This document shows positions 55,041 through 64,000 of a DNA stretch of 64,000 bases, piece by piece. Within the stretch, counting starts at the first letter, position 1; the number at the start of each line of letters is the position of its first letter. The stretch comes from Myotis daubentonii (lineage: Eukaryota > Chordata > Mammalia > Chiroptera > Vespertilionidae), in the NCBI RefSeq assembly GCF_963259705.1, contig NC_081847.1, positions 73,429,754 through 73,493,753 on the forward strand, written 5' to 3'. The notes below the pieces were generated by a model, which saw only the letters and a list, made by a program, of their open reading frames with translations, made no database searches and was not told the origin of the DNA. The position numbers were made by a program, and so were the translations under genes.

Positions 55041-56400
55041 AGAAAGGTAGATGGAGGAATTTTTTAAGCACATAGCCTAGGAGAATGGCTGCTGGCATTC
55101 AGGAGACAAAGAGATCCAGATTGGTAAGGAAGGGCTCTATACACTACGACAGAGAGGGGGACATGTCGAAAGAGCACCCAATTCAGGTGTCCCCTAACTT
55201 TTGTATATAATGTACTTCTGAATGCAGGACAAAATTGAACTTATCTGGTGGATAGCATTGTCATGCCTCAGCATGAAATGTTTATGTGCCAGCTGAATGC
55301 AACATTCAAAAAGTGATGGGGAAGCAGCCATATTTAATGTTTACAGAAGTGAGGTTTCTTGTGTAAGAGCCTTCCTGGTACCAAAAGGGGAAATGCATAG
55401 TACGTGCCTGATAAAGATGGATGAAGCAACTAAATGAACACTAGGGCCAGCTTGGTATATATATATATATTTCTCTTGATTCTATCATGGTTTGGACCTT
55501 ATATTTTGAGAAATACTGATATATATCAAGAATCTTCCTTGTTTGAAAGACAGTTATGTACACCAGAGGGTGCTGCGTTTCAACTTTCATATCTTAGTTC
55601 TTTTCCATTCCTATGGTTGTATGTTACTTGATTCATTTGAAGATTAGCCAGTTGAGGATATGCCCTCAACAAAGGATTGTGAAGGCCTAACCACACTCTA
55701 TCCATTTGCTGCCTCCTTAGCATGATAAAAGCATTTGGAAGTGGCCACTACATACTCCTTGGGTGTGTTTAACTGTGTACTAGTTCTTAGCCATTAAGTT
55801 CTTTCTTTAAAACTAGACTTTTCTTATGCTGCAGCTTAAGTCCATTTTCAGTATTCTTTCTTTGATGGAAATGGAGACCATCTGGTCACCATCATCTGTA
55901 TAATAACAATGATTGAAGATGGTTATTAAGTCACCCTTCGGCCTTTTCTCTGGTCTAGGCAGAGTTGTCCTGTTCCTGTGGCTATTCCCCATAAATCTCA
56001 TTTTCCAACTCTTTCATCATCTTGGTGGCTTTCTTTGGAAACTACATCAAAGGCTCAGTTTTAGTGCCTCTATTCTGGTGGGATCTGGGCTTTCAGCTAA
56101 TGGATATGGAATGTGGTTGTTTTAACCATCCAGTTTCTGTAGCCAATCCCCATATTTCCAAGGCAATCAGAATCTACTAATAACTATTAAGGAGCTAATT
56201 ATTATCACTTAATTGTGACATGCTTTATAAATATTATTAAGGTATTGATTTAACATAAAACACAAATTTTAGCTTGTAATCTAGCTATTGACGGATATAC
56301 TTTTGCAGCCTAGTTTGTTACATTTAGGATCGTTTTCTGTGCTGACTGTTAAGTGGACGTGTTATCTCTTATTGGAGGATATGAATTTTGTTGTGTTTCC
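55041..56400. other. No recognisable feature
   Basis: AT-rich DNA with a short (TA)n run at about 55456-55470. No supported frame. Confidence 0.4.
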
Positions 56401-56620
56401 TTCATTCATTATTCACTCAACATATATGAATGCCTACTGAAACAAAACATGGTTCTTTACTTAAAGGAGTTCACAATCTACAATCTAGAGGGAAAGTCAA
56501 ACACGTGCTTAAAAAAAATTACAAAATGAGTGCAGAGTACTATAAAGAGTGACTTAAGTACAGTGGAAGTTTAGAAAGGCTCCCTTGAAGATGTCATATT
56601 TGATGTGGGTCTGAACATGA
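56401..56620 (+). repeat. Ancient unnamed interspersed repeat relic
   Basis: TATGAATGCCTACTGAAACA, then GGAGTTCACAATCTACAATC and TCCCTTGAAGATGTCATATT. Looks like another copy of the family at 3030. Confidence 0.5.
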
Positions 56621-56660
56621 ATTAGTCTTCAGGGTTAAAGGAGTTAAAGAAAACTCTCGT

Positions 56661-56885
56661 GCCCGAGCTGGTTTGGCTCAGTGGATAGAGCATCGGCCTG
56701 CGGACTGAAGGGTCCCAGGTTCGATTCTGGTCAAGGGCACATGCCCGGGTTGTGGGCTCGATCCTCAGTAGGGGGCGTGCAGGAGGCAGCCAATCAATGA
56801 TTCTCTCTCATCATTGATGTTTCTCTCTCTCTCCCCCTCTCCCTTCCTCTCTGAGTTCAATAAAAATATATATTTTTTAAAAAGG
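56661..56885 (+). mobile_element. Ves SINE
   Basis: Head GCCCGAGCTGGTTTGGCTCA, box-B-like GGTTCGATTCT, core GGAGGCAGCCAATCAATG and tail TTCAATAAAAATATATAT. A duplicated TCTCATCATTGATGTTTCTC segment is present, as in several copies. Confidence 0.93.
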
Positions 56886-57109
56886 CGGCTCTTGTGATGT
56901 GACTCTAGTACACATGAAGGTAAGGAGGCTGGTATGTCAGGGTGCATGCAGTGAACTAGGTGTAGCCAAGCATGAACTTGAGTGGTTGATGCCAGACTGA
57001 AAACTGCCCGTGTCAGGCCAATAGGTATCCAACAGAAATATAATGTGAGCTGCATATGTCATTTTATAATTCTAGGAGCAACATTTTAAAAAATAAAAAT
57101 AAATAGGAA

Positions 57110-57615
57110 ATGAGCTATCAAGCCTTGAAAAGACATGGCGGAACCTTAAATGCATATTGCTAAATGAAAGAAGCCAATCCCAAAACGCTATGTATACTCT
57201 GTAACTCAAACTGTATGACATTCTGGAAAAGGCAAAATTTTTGAGACATTAAAAAGATCATGGTGGCCAGAGGTTAAGGGGTGGGAAGGGATGAATAGGT
57301 GGAGCACAGAGGATTTTTAGGGCACTAAAAACTACTCTGTATGATACTAAAATGGTGCTGACATGTCATTATAAATTGGTCCAAACCCTTAAAATGTACA
57401 ACATCAAGAACGAGTTATAATGTAAACTGTAGACTTTGGGTGGTAATGATGTGTTCATGTAGGTTCATCAGTTGTAACAAATGTGACACACATAGGAGAT
57501 GTTGACAACAGGAGAGGTTATGCATGTGTGGGAACAGAGGTGATATGCAAAATCTCTATACCTTGCTCTCAATTTTGCTGTGAACCTAAAATTGCTCTAA
57601 AAAAATAATCAAAAT
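57110..57615 (+). mobile_element. Old LINE-1 3' end
   Basis: TGTATGACATTCTGGAAAAG, ATGATGTGTTCATGTAGGTT and TTTTGCTGTGAACCTAAAAT, then an A-rich end, match old L1MA/MB-type 3' ends. It interrupts the transposon at 57020. Confidence 0.8.
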
Positions 57616-57740
57616 AAGTTTAATTTTAATAATACATTTTATTTAACTCAAACTATCAAAAGTTAACATTTCAACATATAGTAAAATTATTGAGATATTT
57701 TACAAAACTTTTTGTACTAGATTTTGTTTATTTTAAAACT

Positions 57741-58507
57741 TTTATTATTTTTAATTAATCTTTATTATTAAACGTATTACAGATGCCCCCCCCTTTTTTT
57801 CCATTGACCCCCTCCACCCCACATCCATCCCTCCCAGACCTTCACCACACTATTGTCTGTGTCCATGGTCTATGCATATATGCACATAAGCTCCTTGGTC
57901 AATCTCTCCCCACCCACTCCCCACCCCCATTTTTCCTCTGAGATTCATCAGTCTATTCCATGCTTCTATGTCTCTGGATCTGTTTTGTTCATCAGTTTAT
58001 TTTGTTCATTAGATTACACATATGAGTGAGATCCTGTGATACTTATTTTTCTATGACTGGCTTATTTTGCTTACCATAATACTCTACAGGTCCCTCCATG
58101 CTGTCTCAAAGGGTAAGAGATCCTTCTTTTTTACATGGGCATAGTATTCTATGGTGTAAATGTACTACAACTTTTTTTATCCACTCATCTACCGATGGGC
58201 ACTTGGGCTGTTTCCAGATCTTAGCTATTGTAAATTGAGCTGCTATGAACATATTCTTTCTGATTGGTGTTTCGAGTTTTGTAGGATATATTCCTAAACA
58301 TGGGATCACTGGGTCAAATGGCAGTTCCATTTTTAATTTTTTGAGGAAACTCTATACTGTTTTCCACAGTGGCTGCACCAGTCTTCATTCCCATCAGCAG
58401 TGTACAAAGTTCCCTTTTCGATACATCCTCACCAACACTTGTCATTTGTTGATTTGTTAATGATAGCCATTCTGACAGGTGTGAGGTGATATCTCATTGT
58501 CGTTTTA
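57741..58507 (-). mobile_element. LINE-1, 5'-truncated, ORF2 C-terminus and 3'UTR
   Basis: Reverse L1: tail, C-rich 3'UTR, then the ORF2 end. The minus strand encodes [19 protein letters not shown] and [19 protein letters not shown] (about 58220-58330), followed by a frameshift near the usual IYTMEYYA motif. Confidence 0.9.
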
Positions 58508-58520
58508 ATAATCCTATTGC

Positions 58521-58744
58521 TGATATATATATAAAATATGTTTTTATTGATTTCAGAGAGGAAAGGAGTGGGGGAGAGAGATAGAAACATCAATGATGAG
58601 AGAAAATCAATTGTCTGCCTCCTGCATGCCCCCTACTGGGGATCGAGTCTGAAACCCAGGCATGTGCCCTGACCAGGCAGGAATCGAACTGTGATCTCCT
58701 GGTTTATGGGTCAATGCTTAACCACTTGGCCACACCAGCCAGGC
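58521..58744 (-). mobile_element. Ves SINE, intermediate subfamily
   Basis: Reverse copy with head complement CCACACCAGCCAGGC and core TTGTCTGCCTCCTGCATGCC. Confidence 0.88.
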
Positions 58745-58759
58745 TCTACTTAGTTTTTT

Positions 58760-58981
58760 GTTTTTGTTTTTAATATATTTTATTGATTTTTTACAGAGAG
58801 GAAGGGAGAGGGATAGAGAGTTAGAAACATCAATGAGAGAGAAACATAGATCAGCTGCCTTCTGCACACTCCCTTCTGGGGATGTGCCCGCAACCAAGGT
58901 ACATGCCCTTGACCAGAATCAAACCTGGGACCCTTCAGTCCTCAGGCTGATGCTCTATCCACTGAGCCAAACCGGTTAGGG
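58760..58981 (-). mobile_element. Ves SINE
   Basis: Reverse copy with head complement AAACCGGTTAGGGC. Target duplication CTCTACTTAGTTTTTT / CTCTACTAAGTTTTTT (58744-58759 and 58982-58997). It lies directly beside the previous SINE. Confidence 0.94.
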
Positions 58982-59264
58982 CTCTACTAAGTTTTTTTGA
59001 AATCTAGTCTGAACTTTATATTACATCTCAATTTGCACTAGCTACATTTGAAGTGCTCAAATAGGCATATGTGGCTAGTGGCTGCTGTATTAGACAGAAA
59101 AGGTCTTGAAGACTGAAACCTGATTTTCAATTGTCAACCACACCACTCTCCTGCTCCCTGAGCACTGTAGTAACACAAACAGAAGGTGGCTTGCAGACTA
59201 TCATTTAATCCCATGGTGTCAGTTGTTCACACTGCATGGTGGCCCAAGTTCAGAGCATCTAGAG

Positions 59265-59731
59265 CAGTGGTTCCCAACGTGGGTTCACATGCCCCACAGG
59301 GAGGCAATTTGATTTTTAAGGGGGGTAATTCAAGAATGAGTTATTGACAGTGAATTTTTTGCATTTCTTATGGCTCTAGGGCCTCATATACAGTATATAA
59401 ACATATATGCATTTCAGTTCTCTATTATATGTTTTGAACTTTATTTGCTATTTTTTCATATCTCTTCTTCTTCTTCTAATTATTATTATTTTAATTTCTT
59501 AATGATTTCTTCCATAGTACTTCAACTGTTCTTTCGTTCTTTTATTTTTCTTTTTTATGGATGGCATGTTCTTTGGAGCTTGTTTAGAGCAAGTTAATGG
59601 GCCTTTTAAGCTTCCTCCACGTGAATAGGAAGTCACTTTTTGAATAATAAGAATCATATGTCACAGGGTGGGCATCAGGATTTTAGAGATGTTTAGGTGG
59701 GGCATGGCCAAAAAAACATTGAGAACCACTG
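59265..59731. mobile_element. Non-autonomous hAT element, 467 bp
   Basis: Ends CAGTGGTTCCCAACGTGGG and the complement of TTGAGAACCACTG. Perfect 8-bp target duplication ATCTAGAG (59257-59264 and 59732-59739), matching the nTCTAGAn preference known for some hAT groups. AT-rich interior without a transposase frame. Confidence 0.93.
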
Positions 59732-59736
59732 ATCTA

Positions 59737-59910
59737 GAGCAACTCTGTCCAGTAGAAATATAATGTAAACCACATGTGTGATTTAAAAGTTTTAGGAACC
59801 ACATTGACAAAGTAAAAAGAAACAGATGAAATTAATTTTAAGAATTATTTAATCCAATATATTCCAAATATTGTTTCAACATATATTAATGTTAAAAATT
59901 ATTAATGAGG
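59737..59910. repeat. Ancient MER-type DNA transposon, first part
   Basis: GTCCAGTAGAAATATAATGT, AGGAACCACATTGACAAAGT and GATGAAATTAATTTTAAGAA repeat the 57020 family. Its end is not found; the L1 at 59912 follows. Confidence 0.65.
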
Positions 59911-59911
59911 A

Positions 59912-61290
59912 CATATATACCAGTGAAATAGAATAGAAAGCCCAGAAATAAACCTTTACACATATGGTCAAATGACATTTGACAAGATTCAATAAGAAAA
60001 GGATAGTCCTTTCAACAACTAGTGCCCAGAAACTATAGGCAACTTAGAATGATGTTGGCCCTTTTCCTTACACCAAATACAGTAGTTAATTTAAAATAGA
60101 TAAAGACCTAAATGTAAGAGCTAAAACTATAAATCTCTTAGAAGAAAAGATAAGGGGAAAGCTTCATGACATTTGATCTGGCAATTATTTCTTGGATATA
60201 ATACCAAAGACAAGGCAGCAAGAAAAAAAAAATAGATCAATTGTGTTACATCAAAATTAAAAACTTATGTACTTCAAAGGACATATTCAATAGAGGGGAA
60301 AGTTGACCTATAGGATGGAAGAAATTATTTGCAAATCATATATCTAATAAGGGGTTAATATCCAGAATATATAAAGAATTCCTACGCGTCAACAACCAAA
60401 TACAACTTGATTTAAAAATGGGCAAAGGACGTGAATATACATTTCTCCAAAGAAGCTGTACAAATGACTAATAAGCACATGAAAAGATGTTCTACATCAC
60501 TAATCATTAGGGAAATGTAAATCAAAAGCACAGCAAGATACCACCTCGCACCCATTAGGATGGCTACTATAAAAAACAAGAAACAGAAAATAACTAATGT
60601 TGGCACGGATGTGGAGAAATTGGAACCGTTGTCATTTTTAGTAGGAATGTAAAATGGTACAGTTTCTATGAAAACAGTATGGCAGTTCTCAAAAAGTTGA
60701 ACATAGAATTACTATTTGATCTAGCAATTCCACTTCTGGGTGAAATTTTACCTCTGGGTATATATCCAAAAGAATTAAAAGCAAGGACTCAAGGAGATAC
60801 TTGTACAGCTAGGTTCACAGCAGCATTATTCACAATAGCCAAAAAATAGAAGCAGCTCAAGTGGCCATGGATGGATGAATGAATAAATAAAATGTGGTAT
60901 ACACAATATAATGGGCTATTATTCAGCCTTACAAAGGGAGGAAATTGATACAACATGGTTAAACCTTGAAGACTTATGCTAAGTAAAATAAGCCAGTTGC
61001 TAAAGGACATATACTGTATGATTCCACTTATATGAGGTACCTAGAATAGTCAAGTTCATAGACAGAAAGCAAAATGGTGGTTTCCAGGGCTGGGATGAGA
61101 GGGAATGAGTTCTTATTTAATGGGTACAGAATTTCTGCTTTGCAAGATGAAAAGAGATCTAGAGATGGATGGTGGTGATGGTTACACAACAATGTGAAAG
61201 TACTAAGTGCCACTCAACTGTCCACTTAAAAATGGTTAAGTGAGCAAATTTTATGTTATATGTATTTTGCCACAAGATTTTTTTAAAAAC
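59912..61290 (+). mobile_element. Old LINE-1, 5'-truncated (about 1.4 kb)
   Basis: Runs from the middle of ORF2 (GAATAGAAAGCCCAGAAATA; AACAACCAAATACAACTTGA) through AGGATGGCTACTATAAAAAA and GGCTATTATTCAGCCTTACA to the 3'UTR (TGGGTACAGAATTTCTGCTT, AAAAATGGTTAAGTGAGCAA). No long frame survives. It is an older subfamily than the HAL1 that follows. Confidence 0.9.
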
Positions 61291-61481
61291 CCCCTCCTTC
61301 TAAAAAAAAAAAACCCCTCCTTCTGAGACCATAGAATTTCAGATGGGAAAAGAAAGAAAGAAAGGAGGCATGAGTAAAGGGACTAAGAAAAAATTAGAAA
61401 CTACCAAAAAATATAAGCATATTTATGGGGGTACGTTCTCGCTTCCCGTGACCAGCGCCGAAAGAGAGAACGTGGGGGTTC
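61291..61481. other. Unassigned flank of the HAL1 insertion
   Basis: Contains GTTCTCGCTTCCCG and GAGAGAACGTG, a loose inverted repeat. With 63454-64000 it formed one sequence before the HAL1 insertion. Confidence 0.4.
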
Positions 61482-61497
61482 AAGAATCTTGAGTAGA

Positions 61498-61530
61498 GGA
61501 AGAAACCAAGATGGCGGCATAGGTTAACGC
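61498..61530 (+). promoter_or_regulatory. YY1-like start element of the HAL1 5'UTR
   Basis: CAAGATGGCGGC lies about 8-19 bp from the element start. L1 5'UTRs carry a YY1 site at this position that fixes where transcription begins. A role here is inferred from position and motif. Confidence 0.6.
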
Positions 61531-62209
61531 CGGAGATTGCTGCCTCGAACAAACACTTCAGAGATATAACTAAAGGACAGAACAGACATCATCCAGAACC
61601 ACAGGAAGGCTGGCTGAGTGGAAATTCTACAACTAGGAGGAAAGAGAATATCATACCCAGACTCAGAGGAGGCGCAGTGCTGAAGTGAAATACTCAGGTG
61701 CGGAGTGCGCGCGGAGTGGGCTGGCGGCGGAGGGCACGGTTGTTGTTTTCAATTGGGAGGGAGTTTCAGACTCTGAGCTCCAGATCCGGGCGAGTCTCTG
61801 GGGACCCAGACTCAAACGGGAGAAGCGGGACTGTCTGGCTTCGGTCAGAACTCGAAGGCAGCTTTCTCTCCGAGGTTTCCAGCAGTTGCTTTGACTCTGA
61901 GAGGCAGAGCCCCTAGGGACGGAATTGAGAGCAGCCATAACTGCTCGCTCTGGCCCGCCCTGTAGATCCCCGGGGACCCGCCCCGCCCAAGCCCGGAGCA
62001 AAACCATTTGCCGGATAGCCTCAGGCAAAGGCTAGATTAGCACCGCCCTAGAGATCCAGCACAGAAGCTCTCCCACTGAAGACACAGCTGACTCTCAGCC
62101 AGTTAGCCTGGAGGTCAAATCACCCCTGGTATTACCGACAACAATCAAGGCTTAACTACAAGACTGCGCACAAAGACCACTAGGGGGTGCACCAAGAAAA
62201 GATAAAAAA

Positions 62210-62881
62210 ATGCGGAGACAAAGAAACAGGACGCAAATGTCAGAAATGGAAAATATAGAGCTCAAAACCACACTTTTAAGGTCTCTCAAGAACTGTCTAG
62301 AAGCTGCCGATAAACTTAGTAAGGCCCTCGAAAAGACTGGTGAGACCGCCGATAAATGTAGTGAGATCCTCAAGAAATCTAATGAAACTCTCGATGTTGT
62401 GATAAAGAACCAACTAGAAATTAAGCATACACTGACTGAAATAAAGAATATTATACAGACACCCAACAGCAGACCTGAGGAGCGCAAGAATCAAGTCAAA
62501 GATTCAAAACGCGAAGAAGCAAAAAACACCCAACTGGAAAAGCAAAATGAAAAAAGAATCCGAAAATACGAAGATAGTGTAAGGAGCCTCTGGGACAGCT
62601 TCAAGCGTACCAACATCAGAATAATAGGGGTGCCAGAAGATGAGAGAGAGCAAGATATTGAAAACCTATTTGAAGAAATAATGACAGAAAACTTCCCCCA
62701 CCTGGTGAAAGAAATAGACTTACAGGTCCAGGAAGCGCAGAGAACCCCAAACAAAAGGAATCCAAAGAGGACCACACCAAGACACATCATAATTAAAATG
62801 CCAAGAGCAAAAGACAAAGAGAGAATCTTAAAAGCAGCAAGAGAAAGAAACCCAGTTACCTACAAGGGAATACCCATATGA
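62210..62881 (+). CDS. L1/HAL1 ORF1p-like protein, 223 aa, C-terminally truncated (copy B)
   Basis: Trimeric RNA-binding chaperone family of L1 ribonucleoproteins, cytoplasmic. Layout: basic N-terminus, coiled coil (about 15-120), RRM-like core (NIRIIGVPEDEREQDIENLF; TPRHIIIKMPRAKDKERIL). It stops at TGA (62879-62881), where the family normally has an arginine codon after TYKGxPI, so CGA-to-TGA by CpG transition is likely. The stop is followed by CTG; UGA-CU contexts are known to be leaky. The start is the ATG in GATAAAAAAATGCGG. Two residues differ from copy A, so both derive from nearly identical parents. Confidence 0.88.
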   Translation: MRRQRNRTQMSEMENIELKTTLLRSLKNCLEAADKLSKALEKTGETADKCSEILKKSNETLDVVIKNQLEIKHTLTEIKNIIQTPNSRPEERKNQVKDSKREEAKNTQLEKQNEKRIRKYEDSVRSLWDSFKRTNIRIIGVPEDEREQDIENLFEEIMTENFPHLVKEIDLQVQEAQRTPNKRNPKRTTPRHIIIKMPRAKDKERILKAARERNPVTYKGIPI

Positions 62882-63103
62882 CTGTCAGCTGATTTCTCAA
62901 CAGAAACTTTGCAGGCCAGAAGGGAATGGCAAGAAATATTCAAAGTGATGAATACCAAGAACCTACAACCAAGATTACTTTATCCAGCAAAGCTATCATT
63001 CAGAACGGAAGGTCAGATAAAGAGCTTCACAGATAAGGAAAAGCTAAAGGAGTTCATCACCACCAAACCAGTATTATATGAAATGCTGAAAGGTATCCTT
63101 TAA
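62882..63103 (+). pseudogene. ORF1p C-terminal domain after the in-frame TGA (copy B)
   Basis: 73 codons in frame with the upstream ORF, to TAA at 63101-63103. Contains LQARREWQEIFKVMNTKN, QPRLLYPAKLSF and KPVLYEMLKGIL. In human L1 this domain is needed for nucleic-acid binding and retrotransposition. The frame is otherwise intact and nearly identical in copy A, so it has not decayed much since the stop arose. Confidence 0.82.
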
Positions 63104-63244
63104 GAAGAGGAAGAAGAAGGAAAAGGTAAAGATACAAATTATGAACAACAAATATGCATCTATCAACAAGTGAATCTAAGAATCAAGTGAATAAATAATC
63201 TGGTGATCATACTAGAATCAGGGACATAGAAAGGGAATGGACTG

Positions 63245-63390
63245 ACTATTCTTGGGGGGGAAAGGGGTGTGGGAGATGCGGGAAGAGACTGGACAAAAAT
63301 CGTGCACCTATGGAAGAGGACAGTGGGTGGGGAGTGAGGGCATAGGGTGGGGCGGGAACTGGGAGGAGGGGAGTTATGGGGGGAAAAAAG
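63245..63390 (+). promoter_or_regulatory. G-rich polypurine tract in the HAL1 3'UTR
   Basis: Several runs of 3-8 G (for example GGGGGGGGAAAGGGGTGTGG, then GTGGGTGGGG and GGGAGGAGGGG). L1 3'UTRs in mammals commonly carry such a tract, which can form G-quadruplexes. The complementary C-rich stretch is visible in copy A at 32930-33060. Confidence 0.75.
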
Positions 63391-63453
63391 AAGAACAAAT
63401 GTAATAATCTGAACAATAAAGATTTAATTAAAAAAAAAAGAATCTTGAGTAGA

Positions 63454-64000
63454 ACGAGACGAGGGTTAAGGAAGAATGGAAAACGAGACTGAGACAGAAA
63501 TAGAGGGAAAAGCTGGGCCTGGGTGTGGCATCTGCCCTCTGATAGATGAACCGCATGTTTAATTTATACTCGAAGTAACAGGAAGTTACATCACATCTGG
63601 GTAGGCCTTGAGTTTCTGGCGACTTAGTGAGATCCACCCCCTAGCTAGCACCTGGGCTGGAAAGGTCAGACTAATTGATGTCCTTGTCTTTGGGCTAGGA
63701 ACGCCTCCAGGGCGTGGCTTTGCCTGCACCCTAGGTCCAGCCGACATACTTAAAAACGCCCTATGTGCTTGCCAGTGGCCCCCCACACATATTGATTTAA
63801 AAAGCTGATCTAAAAAATACAAGATCAGGGTTTTATACCATTGTTGGCAGAAGCCAGGCTTGTGGGACGCCTAGAGTGGGGATTCCAGGTCCCAGCCAGG
63901 AGATTTCTGATCAGGATTGTTACAATGAGTCCGTGGAAACCAACCCTCAGTGACTTCTTAAAGCAAATCACTGAAGAACAGTGGTGGTAAAACTAAATTC
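63454..64000. other. Unassigned, GC-richer DNA
   Basis: No repeat that I can name. The sequence has an LTR-like feel (AAGTAACAGGAAGTTACATC; GGCAGAAGCCAGGCTTGTGG), but I see no TG/CA ends, primer site or retroviral frame. It could be unique DNA. Confidence 0.35.

Larger units (their letters stand above)
57020..59100. repeat. Ancient MER-type DNA transposon in three pieces
   Basis: Pieces at 57020-57109 (CCAACAGAAATATAATGTGA), 57616-57740 (TTAATAATACATTTTATTTA) and 58982-59097 (CATATGTGGCTAGTGGCTGC, ending TGTATTAGACAG) are in the order of one old mammalian DNA transposon. Two L1 fragments and two Ves SINEs separate them. The start of a second copy is at 59737-59910. I do not give a family name. 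Confidence 0.7.
61498..63437 (+). mobile_element. HAL1 (half-LINE-1), full-length copy B
   Basis: A complete-looking element of about 1.94 kb: 5'UTR (61498-62209), ORF1 (62210-63103, one in-frame TGA), 3'UTR with a G-rich tract, AATAAA (63414-63419) and a short A tail. No ORF2. Perfect 16-bp target duplication AAGAATCTTGAGTAGA (61482-61497 and 63438-63453). The first bases include AAGATGGCGGC, a YY1-like motif found at intact L1 5' ends, which argues against 5' truncation. Copy A at 32881-34258 is its 5'-truncated sibling. Confidence 0.94.

Noticed and set aside
61663..62028. 121-aa minus-strand frame and overlapping 69- and 72-aa plus-strand frames
   Set aside because: They lie in the GC-rich HAL1 5'UTR, overlap each other on both strands and show no domain.

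Overview
The window looks like non-coding nuclear DNA from a vespertilionid (evening) bat. Three signatures support this. There are at least 19 tRNA-derived Ves SINEs. There are about a dozen HeliBat-type Helitrons, with TC 5' ends, a terminal hairpin before CTAG, and A^T insertion without target duplication. There are also two SPIN-type hAT elements. I see no bacterial, viral or organelle genes and no complete host protein-coding gene. Almost every long open frame is either LINE-1 protein or a shadow of a repeat. One 120-bp segment at 34883-35002 has acceptor, start codon and donor signals and may be a host exon. The rest reads as intron or intergenic DNA.

Layout. 1-1100: two minus-strand Helitrons, one carrying a nested 122-bp Helitron. 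1.1-15.7 kb: AT-rich background with Ves SINEs, LINE-1 3' ends, a decayed Tigger element with a transposase DNA-binding fragment (4320-4848), a hAT element (6096-6299), an L2 and a Tc1/mariner miniature element (14409-14572). 15.7-16.6 kb: two plus-strand Helitrons. 17-25 kb: MIR, Ves, an old L1 broken by three Ves copies, and a GAAA/GGGA microsatellite. 25.2-30.7 kb: a Helitron-rich stretch with tandem repeats, palindromes and captured-looking sequence.

32.9-34.3 kb: a 5'-truncated half-LINE (HAL1) copy. 38.3-41 kb: old L1, split by a mariner-like element, split in turn by a Helitron containing a minisatellite. 45.8-49.5 kb: two SPIN copies flanking three Helitrons joined head to tail. 51.9-53 kb: a Helitron and an L1 3' end. 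57-61.3 kb: an ancient DNA transposon broken by two L1s and two Ves SINEs, a hAT element, and a longer L1. 61.5-63.44 kb: a full-length HAL1 with 16-bp target duplications.

The elements form a nested record. Oldest are L2, MIR, MER-type hAT and L1M. Then come mariner/Tigger and hAT, then Helitrons and Ves, then young L1/HAL1. The most unusual points are: two HAL1 copies whose ORF1 shares the same in-frame TGA before the C-terminal domain; a Helitron family found twice in opposite orientation carrying a non-Helitron segment with a CRE palindrome; and directly abutting Helitron ends.

Repeat boundaries were read by eye and are approximate by a few bases unless target duplications are quoted. 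Family names come from remembered consensus features and were not searched.
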